A stretch of 64,000 nucleotides of DNA, from assembly GCF_002067135.1 (NCBI RefSeq), contig NZ_CP020105.1, positions 806,001-870,000 on the forward strand, read 5' to 3'. Source of the stretch: Spirosoma rigui. Lineage in GTDB: Bacteria; Bacteroidota; Bacteroidia; Cytophagales; Spirosomataceae. Shown piece by piece: positions 19,901 to 27,700 of the stretch. Position 1 is the first letter of the stretch, and every line of letters begins with the position of its first letter. The notes beneath the pieces were generated by a model that did not search any database, had not been told where the DNA came from, and saw nothing but the letters and a program-made list of their open reading frames with translations. A program made the translations under genes and the position numbers.

Positions 19901-20325
19901 AGGACCTGTTCGCGGCTGATGTACTCAAGAGCAGCCAGGTACGAACCGTCAGCTCACTCAAATCGGTCATTGCCCGTAACGAGGGGAAAGGCCGGTTTAC
20001 GGTAAACGCATTGCCTGATGCGGTACAATTGTCATGCGTCAACGCCATTGCCTGGCAGGATGTCAACGCCGACGGACTCAGCGACCTCATCATGGGCGGC
20101 AACTTTACGCAGTTCATTCCGCAGTTCGGTCAACTGGACGCCTGCCGGGGACTGGTGCTACTCAACCGGGGCAAGAGTCAGTTCTCCGTCCTTTCCAACC
20201 AGCGAAGCGGTTACCTGGAAGCGGGGGAGGTCAAACAGATCAGCCCACTGACCGTTGGCGGAAAACCTTACCTGATCAACCTGACCAATAACGCGAAACC
20301 TGTCCTCTACCGGATAGGCCGGTGA
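16966..20325 (+). CDS. FG-GAP/VCBS repeat lipoprotein with ASPIC/UnbV domain
   Basis: This 1119-residue protein ends the plus-strand module. The signal ends GLAGLLAC with the lipid Cys at 28. The first propeller carries loops such as GDINNDGLPDLFF, DINNDGLLDIYV, DYDRDGDLDCYI and DLDNDGDLDLVVN. An ASPIC/UnbV segment (about residues 520-610) has SRGFQSSTEYVQTIGLG and ITWPDGRVSHQ, and a second propeller has DVNGDGRDDLYI, DADKDGDLDLLVG and DVDNDGDKDLVLG. The DxNxDGxxD loops should bind calcium and stabilise the blades. The FNIFNYRNFYNGGG stretch groups it with the partial protein at the left edge. The biochemical role is unknown; surface exposure together with SusCD is the best-supported inference. 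A weak 7-bp inverted repeat (CCGGTGA/TCACCGG) overlaps the stop codon and might end transcription. Confidence 0.93.
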   Translation: MNRVLRSSFYKRICSLIAIVGLAGLLACSKTNDTALFERMDNAKLGVMFENKVVNREDFNIFNYRNFYNGGGVGVGDINNDGLPDLFFTANMGPNKLYLNRGNWQFDDISKTAGLQDSGKWGTGVVMVDINNDGLLDIYVCYAGYQRGIGQQNELYINNGLRNGVPSFTESAKKYGLDENGYTTHAAFFDYDRDGDLDCYILNNSFIPVNTLDFANNRDLPAQDWPVKDFLKGGGDRLMRNDNGFFHDVSKEAGIFSSLIGFGLGVTIGDVNKDAYPDIYVSNDFFEKDYLYINQQNGTFKEDIENRMKHLSIASMGADMGDINNDGYPEIFTTEMLPRDEFRKKTTSSFENHYLFKLKQQRGFYNQFQQNCLQLNNQDGTFGEIANYADVAASDWSWGALLFDADNDGYNDIYVCNGIYNDVIDQDFIDFFANDLAQTMALSGKKKEFNDVVSHMASTPIPNTFFRNNKNLTFSERADAAGLADPSFSNGAAYADLDNDGDLDLVVNNVNQPCFVYQNHAERIQPKNHFLKVKLTGDGKNTFAIGTTIDIFGHGQIISRYIAPSRGFQSSTEYVQTIGLGQTGTIDSIRITWPDGRVSHQTAPKLDRLLHFSINDSRRAAPPANPPALPPLLTKVPTSFDAHREDDYEDFYNERNIPMRLSTEGPKAAIGDVNGDGRDDLYIGGARDQAGQLYLQTATGFQKSEQEVFARLARFEDTATLFFDADKDGDLDLLVGSGGNQSPVGSQELMNRLYTNDGRGNFTLNGRALPPTSMNTGVLVPMDYDGDGDLDLFIGSRSYPQEYGVDPPSYLYQNDGGGYFQDVTARVAPAFATLGMVRDAAWSDVSGDGKPELIIVGDWMAPQVFTLKAGTFERQETGLGTLTGFWGSLQVVDVDNDGDKDLVLGNLGENSILRATPGQPLTLWVNDFDKNGRADKIMTHTDAEGRAMPMFLKREMAEQFPFLKRQILKHADYARKSIQDLFAADVLKSSQVRTVSSLKSVIARNEGKGRFTVNALPDAVQLSCVNAIAWQDVNADGLSDLIMGGNFTQFIPQFGQLDACRGLVLLNRGKSQFSVLSNQRSGYLEAGEVKQISPLTVGGKPYLINLTNNAKPVLYRIGR

Positions 20326-20524
20326 TTAAGGCCCCTGCACAGCGATGCTCACCGGACCAAAAACGAATGGCAAACGTGCACGAAACCGGTAAAACCACGG
20401 TTAGCCACAAGCGTACCAACGGGTAGCTGCTGATGCGTCGACTGCTGGCCGAAGCGCCTTAAACGGGCTTGTGTCGGCGATTTTCGTTACCTTTACCTTC
20501 CGATTTTTGCCAACCAGCCAGGAG

Positions 20525-23482
20525 ATGCCCACAACGACTGCTCATCCGTTCGACGACCTGAAAACCCGCCTGCAGGGAGATTTTTTGACCGACACAACGC
20601 ATCGTACACTCTACGCTACCGATGCCTCCGCTTACCGGGAAATGCCGGCTGCCGTTGCGGTCCCCCAGACAATCGATGACCTCAAGACGCTGATCGCGTT
20701 TGCCCGGGAACACAAAACATCACTCATCCCGCGTACGGGGGGCACTTCGCTGGCGGGTCAGGTGGTAGGCAGCGGTATCGTCGTGGATGTATCGAAGCAT
20801 TTCACGAAAATCCTGGAGATCAACCCCGAGGAGCGCTGGGTACGGGTACAGCCGGGTGTTATTCGTGATGAACTGAACCAGGCGCTGAAACCATACGGAC
20901 TCTATTTTGGCCCCGAAACGTCTACGGCGAACCGCGCCATGATTGGCGGTATGGTGGGAAACAACTCCTGCGGTTCCAATTCAGTCGTGTACCGGGCCAC
21001 CCGGGAACATACGCTCTCGGTGAAGGTCCTGCTCGCCGACGGTTCCGAAGCCGAGTTCGGCGACATGAGCGACTGGGCGTTCACCAAAGCCGTGAGCGAA
21101 GCCAGCCGCCGGAACGGCAGCGCAACCCTGGCCGACAAGATTCTGCTCACTACCAACGAGATCCTGACCAACCCGGCGAACCAGGCCGAGATACGGCGCA
21201 ACTTCCCCAAGCGCACCATTGAACGGCGCAATACGGGGTATGCGCTCGACGAAGTGCTGGAGATGGCACCTTTTACGCCCGCCGGCCCACCGTTCAACCT
21301 GGCTAAATTCATTGCCGGATCGGAAGGAACACTGTGTTTCCTGACCGAGATCAAGCTCAACATCGTACCGCTGCCACCCAAAGAAAGCGGGCTCGTTTGT
21401 GTGCACTGTCACTCCATCGATGAGTCGTTGCGCGCCACGCTGGTGGCACTCAAGTACAAGCCTTACGCCGTTGAACTGATCGACGATATTATTCTGGAAC
21501 GGGCCGACACCAACCCCGAACAGCGCAAAAACAGCTTTTTCGTTCAAAAGACGCCGACCGATCATTTTCCAATTATTCTGGTTGTCGATCTGTCGCGCGA
21601 TACGCGGGCCGAGATCGAACTGCTGGCAGCCCAGATGGAAGCCGACATGCGGGCTGAGGGCATGGGCTATCATTTTCCGTTGCTCTTTGGCGAAGACACC
21701 AAAAAGATCTGGACCCTGCGCAAAGCCGGACTCGGCCTGCTGGGTAACCTGCCTGGCGATGAGAAGGCGGTAGCGGTGATCGAGGATACGGCCGTTGACG
21801 TTCACGACCTGCCCGATTACATCCGGGAGTTCAACGAGATCCTGACGAAGCACCGGATGCACTCGGTTCACTACGCCCACGCGGGCTCGGGCGAGCTGCA
21901 CCTACGACCTATTATCAACCTCAAAACCGAGGAAGGACACCGGCAGTACCGGATGATTGCCGAAGAAATTGCGACGCTGGTCAAAAAGTACGACGGCTCG
22001 CTGTCGGGCGAGCACGGCGACGGGCGGCTGCGGGGTGAGTTCATCCCGAAGATGGTGGGGCCGCACAACTACGAGTTGATGCGGACGATCAAGCATACCT
22101 GGGACCCGCAGGGCATTTTCAACCCCGGCAAGATCGTGGAAACGCCCCCTATGGATACGTTCCTGCGCTACGAAGCCGGTCAGCAAACACCCGCTTTCCA
22201 GACCTACTTCCGGTATAAAGACCAGACCATTCTCCAGCACGCCGAGCAGTGCAACGGTTCCGGCGACTGCCGCAAAACCGAAGCCTCGGGGGGTACTATG
22301 TGCCCGAGCTACATGGCAACCCGAAACGAGAAAGACACAACTCGGGCGCGGGCCAACATCCTGCGCGAGATGCTGACGCACTCGCCGAAGGAAAACCGCT
22401 TCGATCACCAGGAGATCAAAGAGGTGTATGACCTGTGCCTGTCCTGCAAAGGCTGCAAGAACGAATGCCCGTCCAACGTGGACGTATCGAAACTGAAAGC
22501 CGAATTTCTCCAGCATTACTACGACGAGCACGGTATACCCGTCCGGTCACGGCTCATTGCCAACTTCGCCCGATTATCAGGTCTGGCCTCGCTTGTGCCC
22601 TGGGCCTGGAATGGTGTGCTGGGAACACCGGCGCTCCGGCGGATTGCGAACCGCGCCGTAGGTTTCCACCCTGACCGGACCATGCCCCTGATGGGAAAAA
22701 CGACGGTTAAAAGCTGGTTCAAGTCGCGGCAGGGGGTGATTAACGCGCCCAAAGGAGAGGTCCTGCTTTTCTGCGATGAGTTCACCAATTTCAACGATGT
22801 CGAAGTTGGCCAGAAGGCCATTCAACTGTTCGAACGGCTGGGCTATACCGTTGTCATCCCGGAACACGGCGAGAGTGGCCGGGCAGCCCTGTCGAAAGGT
22901 ATGCTCAAATACGCCAGGACGCTGGCCGAGCGAAACATACGGGCGTTGAAGGACATCATCTCAGCCGATACACCACTGGTGGGTCTGGAACCGTCGGCAA
23001 TCCTGACCTTCCGCGATGAATATCCGGACCTGGTCGATGAGTCGCTCATGGAAGACGCTAAACGAATTGCCCAGCATGCGCTGACATTCGAGGAGTTTTT
23101 CGCGCGTGAGCTGGAAGCAGGGCGTATCAGCCCCGAGCAATTCACCGACGAAACCCGACTCATCAAACTACACGGGCACTGCCAGCAGAAAGCCGTTTCA
23201 TCACTGGTTCCGGGCAAGAAGGCACTGTCGTTACCCAAAAACTACACCGTTCAGCTTATTCCCTCCGGCTGCTGCGGAATGGCCGGCTCCTTCGGGTACG
23301 AAGCGGAACACTATGACGTATCGATGAAGATCGGGGAATTGGTCCTGTTCCCAACCGTTCGGCAGCAACCCGACGAGGTGATTATTGCCGCTCCCGGTAC
23401 CTCCTGCCGCCACCAGATTCACGACGGCACCGGCCGCAAAGCCAAACACCCCGCCGAGATTTTGTTCGAAGCCCTGAAGTAA
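20525..23482 (+). CDS. FAD-linked oxidase fused to Fe-S/CCG domains (D-lactate or D-2-hydroxyglutarate dehydrogenase type)
   Basis: This encodes 985 residues from the ATG at 20525; an in-frame start at 20471 would add 18 poorly conserved residues. The order is an N-terminal PCMH-type FAD-binding domain (PRTGGTSLAGQVVG, NRAMIGGMVGNNSCGSNS) and a FAD-oxidase C-terminal domain containing HAGSGELHLRP and SGEHGDGRLRGEF. Then come two iron-sulfur motifs (CNGSGDC with a later CPSY near residues 575-595, and CLSCKGCKNECP near 637) and a C-terminal CCG region (HGHCQQKA near 882, SGCCGMAGSFGYE near 914). This is the layout of the large membrane-associated D-2-hydroxyacid dehydrogenases (Dld-II, YdiJ-like) that pass electrons to the respiratory chain. 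The substrate among D-lactate, D-2-hydroxyglutarate and similar acids cannot be fixed. A partial promoter match (TACCTTTA at 20488-20495) lies upstream. It appears monocistronic. Confidence 0.92.
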   Translation: MPTTTAHPFDDLKTRLQGDFLTDTTHRTLYATDASAYREMPAAVAVPQTIDDLKTLIAFAREHKTSLIPRTGGTSLAGQVVGSGIVVDVSKHFTKILEINPEERWVRVQPGVIRDELNQALKPYGLYFGPETSTANRAMIGGMVGNNSCGSNSVVYRATREHTLSVKVLLADGSEAEFGDMSDWAFTKAVSEASRRNGSATLADKILLTTNEILTNPANQAEIRRNFPKRTIERRNTGYALDEVLEMAPFTPAGPPFNLAKFIAGSEGTLCFLTEIKLNIVPLPPKESGLVCVHCHSIDESLRATLVALKYKPYAVELIDDIILERADTNPEQRKNSFFVQKTPTDHFPIILVVDLSRDTRAEIELLAAQMEADMRAEGMGYHFPLLFGEDTKKIWTLRKAGLGLLGNLPGDEKAVAVIEDTAVDVHDLPDYIREFNEILTKHRMHSVHYAHAGSGELHLRPIINLKTEEGHRQYRMIAEEIATLVKKYDGSLSGEHGDGRLRGEFIPKMVGPHNYELMRTIKHTWDPQGIFNPGKIVETPPMDTFLRYEAGQQTPAFQTYFRYKDQTILQHAEQCNGSGDCRKTEASGGTMCPSYMATRNEKDTTRARANILREMLTHSPKENRFDHQEIKEVYDLCLSCKGCKNECPSNVDVSKLKAEFLQHYYDEHGIPVRSRLIANFARLSGLASLVPWAWNGVLGTPALRRIANRAVGFHPDRTMPLMGKTTVKSWFKSRQGVINAPKGEVLLFCDEFTNFNDVEVGQKAIQLFERLGYTVVIPEHGESGRAALSKGMLKYARTLAERNIRALKDIISADTPLVGLEPSAILTFRDEYPDLVDESLMEDAKRIAQHALTFEEFFARELEAGRISPEQFTDETRLIKLHGHCQQKAVSSLVPGKKALSLPKNYTVQLIPSGCCGMAGSFGYEAEHYDVSMKIGELVLFPTVRQQPDEVIIAAPGTSCRHQIHDGTGRKAKHPAEILFEALK

Positions 23483-23488
23483 CCCGAC

Positions 23489-23536
23489 TATCCAGTTTGT
23501 TGCGCCTGCTACTCACACAGCACAACGAACAGGATA
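23489..23536. terminator. Imperfect hairpin between convergent genes
   Basis: TATCCAGTTTGTTGCGC (23489-23505) can pair with GCACAACGAACAGGATA (23520-23536) with three imperfect positions and a 14-base loop. It sits in the 71-base gap between the plus-strand dehydrogenase and the minus-strand efflux adaptor, so it probably ends transcription from both sides. No strong T run is present. Confidence 0.45.
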
Positions 23537-23553
23537 GCCGCGCTACGGCCGCG

Positions 23554-24708
23554 TTACTCTTCCGCTTCGTCGCCTTTTGTCAGCTGGGCTTCGAGCAGGT
23601 AAGCGCCTTTGACAACGACATTATTCAGGTCGACAGGCTTCTGCGGAATGATTTCGATACGTCCATTTTCAACCTGGCCCAGTTTGACCGGTATCCGCCG
23701 GTACGTGCGGGCCTGGCCGGTCGCTACGTAAATAAAGCCATGTTGACTTTTGCGCACGACAGCGTCTTCGGGTAGTGTCGTGGCCGTACGGGAGCCGGTA
23801 AGAATGCGGGCGTTCAGGAACATACCGGGAATGAGCCGCGCTTCCAGTCGCTCATTATCAACATGCCCGTGGATGGTGATGGTACGGGCATCGCCCGAAA
23901 ACGCCTTCCCGACCAGGTAAACCCGTCCGCGCAGCGTTTCGGTACCCAGCTTCGGGTCGTTGAGCAGAATCGCCTGACCATTTTTAATTTTGAAGGCGTC
24001 ATTTTCAAAGACACTCAACTCCAGGTGTTTGTGGTTCTGATCCATAACCTCAAACAGTACATCAGCCGTAGCCACCTGCTGACCCAGATGAATGTTGGAA
24101 GCCGTTACGTAGCCAGCCACCGGTGATGTAATCCGCATGACGGGCGAGAGTTTCCCTTTACTCAGCGTTTCTACCGATGTTCCCAGCGTCTGTAGTTTCA
24201 GCGCCAGCGAGCTAACCAGCGCGCGGTTGCTGCCATAATCTGCTTCGGCCTGCTGCAGCCGCTTTTTAGCTCCTACCTCTTCGGCATTCAGCGTTTTCTG
24301 GCGTTGCAGTTCAGCCTGTTGGTAGGCTAGCTGGCTGACGGCCTGCAGGTAATCCTGCTGCATCTGAATAAAATCAAGACTTTGCAGCGTAGCCAGCGTA
24401 GCTCCTTTACCAATCCGCTGACCGGGCAACACATTAACGCTCTTGATGACGCCATTGATCAACGGGCTTACGGAGGCCATGTATTGCGGGGGTACATCAA
24501 CAGTACCCGTTGCCTTCACTTCATCGCTAACGGTCGTTTGCGCAGCCGGGCCAATTTTCAGGTTCATGGCTTTCTGCTGTTCGGGCGAAACCAGGATCTG
24601 ATCGGGCGTGGGCGTTTCAGCAGTGGTTTTCTCCGCGTCTTCGTCGGCAGATTTGCTGGCACAGCCAGCCAGAAAGAGGATCAGGCAACTAAGGATGAAT
24701 CGGTTCAT
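23554..24708 (-). CDS. RND efflux periplasmic adaptor lipoprotein (CusB/CzcB-like)
   Basis: This 384-residue membrane-fusion protein links the RND pump to its outer-membrane part. I chose the ATG at 24708 because MNRFILSCLILFLAGC is a lipoprotein signal (Cys 16); the longer frame to 24768 overlaps the end of the pump gene. The barrel-sandwich hybrid half is visible (SPLINGVIKSVNVLPGQRIGKGATLATLQS), then an alpha-hairpin (QMQQDYLQAVSQLAYQQAEL), the second lipoyl half (ITSPVAGYVTASNIHLGQQV) and beta-barrel/membrane-proximal domains. It follows the pump gene by 49 bases and is surely in the same operon. No obvious Met- or His-rich metal site like the N-terminus of CusB stands out, so the metal is not identified. 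Confidence 0.93.
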   Translation of the reverse strand: MNRFILSCLILFLAGCASKSADEDAEKTTAETPTPDQILVSPEQQKAMNLKIGPAAQTTVSDEVKATGTVDVPPQYMASVSPLINGVIKSVNVLPGQRIGKGATLATLQSLDFIQMQQDYLQAVSQLAYQQAELQRQKTLNAEEVGAKKRLQQAEADYGSNRALVSSLALKLQTLGTSVETLSKGKLSPVMRITSPVAGYVTASNIHLGQQVATADVLFEVMDQNHKHLELSVFENDAFKIKNGQAILLNDPKLGTETLRGRVYLVGKAFSGDARTITIHGHVDNERLEARLIPGMFLNARILTGSRTATTLPEDAVVRKSQHGFIYVATGQARTYRRIPVKLGQVENGRIEIIPQKPVDLNNVVVKGAYLLEAQLTKGDEAEE

Positions 24709-24757
24709 AGACGAGTGAACGCAGGAATATAAACTCAACGCGACAATGTGTGCCGGT

Positions 24758-27700
24758 TTATAAGCCAATCAACTGTTCGGTTTGAATAATGAGATTTGAA
24801 TAATTGAGTACAGCGTTGAGGTAATCTTCTTCGATGACGAACGCCTGCTGGATAGCCTGAAAAAATTCAACGTAGTCGATCTCCCCGGCGCGGTAGCTGC
24901 GGAGCGCTGTGGACTGAATAAGCCGGGCCTGCGGAAGCGCCCCCTGTTCAAAATAAGTAAGCGACGCTCGTATTGTCTCGGCGTTACGCTGTAGAATGGC
25001 GAGCTGACCCGTTAGTTGCGTTTGGGTGTATGTCAGGTTGTTATCGGTGATCTGTTCGTTAATGCGGGCAGCCGCAATACGGGCTTTAGTTGCCTGCGTG
25101 AACAAAGGTACCGCAACCCCCGCCTGCACAACGTTGTACCCGGCTTCGCGCATGATCGACTGGTTGTAGTAGCCAAGTAACAGATCGGGTTTGAGCCGCT
25201 GCCGTTCGAGGTAGGTCTGGTTACGGCTAACCGTTCGGTCCTGCTGCAATACGGCCAGCGCCGGGTTCGTAGCCACCCGGGCCGAATCGACCAGGGGCAG
25301 ATCGGTAGCTGCCAGTTCCCGCCGGAGCGACAGGGTAGTGTCGACAGCGATTGGATCGGTTGTGTTGACGAGTAGCTGAAGCGCCCGTGTATTGGCTTCG
25401 ATATCAGCGCGGAGCGTCAGTTGCCGAAGCCGAACGCTTTGCAGACGCGTTTCCGCCGACACCTGTTCCAGTCGATTGGTTTCCCCCGTTTTATACCGTA
25501 CCGTAGCCGCCCGGGCTGCGTTCTGAAACAGGCTATCCTGCCGCCGAAGCAGCTCAGAAACCCGCGTATCGTACAACAACCGGTAATACACCTGCTTGAT
25601 CTCGGTATATAACTGCACCCGCCGGAGGGCTAGGCGACGCTCGGCCGATGTAGCGGCACTCTCGTATAACTGCTTCTGAGCGCGGTAGAACGAAGGCATG
25701 GCAAACAATTGGGTAGCGCCCAGCACATAGTCGGTCGGCTGTGCCTGGATCTGGCCCACCTGAAGCTCAATATTCAGCTTGGCCGGGTCAAATGCCGACT
25801 TAACCAGTTTCCGCTGGCTTTCAATCTCCAGTGTACTTCCGCGCAGCACCAGGCTCTGTCGGTTGGCCAGTTCCAGCGTTTGAGCAAGGGTGAGGGGAAT
25901 TCCCTTACTACCGGCCCCGCTCCCCGGGGGTGAGGGGAGCAGGCCATTCGCAGGTACCGTCACCAATGTATTTCTCCCCGCTTCCCGGGAGCGGTCCGCC
26001 GTTGCGGAAGGAGTCGGGGAAGAGGGTAACCCAGGCTGCCCCATGGCTGACGTCCCCAGTACCAGCGCCACCATGAGCGTAGCCGGCGTTACGGGCGACG
26101 GGTTAGCGGTACCTTTTTTACCGCGCCCCGCCACCAGACTGTACAATACAGGCAGCACAACCAGCGTGAGTAACGTAGCCGTCAGCAACCCGCCGATCAC
26201 GACCGTAGCCAGTGGTTTCTGAACCTCGGCCCCCGCTGAGGTTGACAGTGCCATGGGTAAAAAGCCCAGCGACGCTACGGCTGCGGTCATAATAACCGGT
26301 CGAAACCGCACCCGGATACCGTGCATGATGCGATCATGAAGATCCCGCTCGCCCTGTTTTTCGAGTTCGTTCAGGTAGCCGATCAGTACGATACCATTGA
26401 GCACGGCCACGCCAAAGAGAGCGATAAAGCCAACCCCCGCCGAGATACTGAATGGCATATCACGGAGCCACAGCGCCAGCACCCCGCCAATGGCAGCCAG
26501 GGGAATTGAGCTAAAAATGAGAATGGCGTATTTAAGCGAACCGAACGTAGCAAACAACAGCAGGAAAATCAGGAACAGGGCCACCGGTACCGCAATTACG
26601 AGTCGATCTTTGGCCCGTTGAAGGTTTTCGAATGCACCCCCATAGGTGAAGTAGTAACCCGGCGGCAGTTTAACCTTCGCCCCGATCCGGCGCTGAATGT
26701 CGCCCACAACACTTTCCACGTCGCGGCCCCGGATATTGACTCCGATGGTGATACGCCGTTTGGTACCATCGTGCGAAATCTGCGCCGGTGCCTGAACGTA
26801 CTGAACCGTGGCAACCTCAGTAAGCGGTACGCTGTGACCGTCCGGCATGGATACGTACAGGCCCGTCAAGTCGGTCATGGTTTGGCGGTGGGCGCTGTCC
26901 AGCCGCACAACCATGTCGTAGCGTTGTTCTCCTTCATAAACCGGCCCCGTGATCTCACCCGCGAAGCCCGCCTTGATCAGCCGGTTCACGTCCGATACAG
27001 CAATGCCATACTGCGCCAGTTTAGCCCGGTTATATTGTACGTTGATCTGCGGTAACCCCACCGTTTGCTCAACGCGCACGCTCGAAATACCCGGTATTTT
27101 TTCAATCTGACGGCCACAGGCGGTAGCCTGATCGAAAAGAACCTGCAGGTCGTCTCCGAATATTTTGACTACGATGTCCGATTTTACGCCCGTCATCATC
27201 TCGTTGAAGCGCATCTGAATAGGCTGCGTAAACTCCGACGACGAGCCGGGTACTTCCTGCTCCAGAACAGCAGCCATTTTAGCCGCCATATCCTCGCGAT
27301 CGGTCGCGTTGGTCCACTCCGAGCGGTCTTTCATGTTCATCATTAAATCGCACTGTTCCACATTCATCGGATCAGTTGGCACTTCCGAAGCGCCAACGCG
27401 GGCCACCACCTGCCTGATCTCATGGAAGCGGGACTGCAGTGCCCGTTCTGCTTTCAGCGTTGCGTCGATTGTAGCCGACAGCGAAGTACCCGACGGCATC
27501 CGGAAATCGATAGCCATATCACCTTCGTCCAATTGCGGAATGAATTCACCCCCCAGTCGACCAAATAGCAGCATCACCCCGACCAGCATACCAAGCGCAA
27601 CGAGTACTACCGTTTTGCGCCAGCGCAAAGCCCATGTCACCATAGGTTCGTAGCGCCGGTAGAGGCCGTCCATGATCCGGTCTGATAGGGTGCGCTTTTC

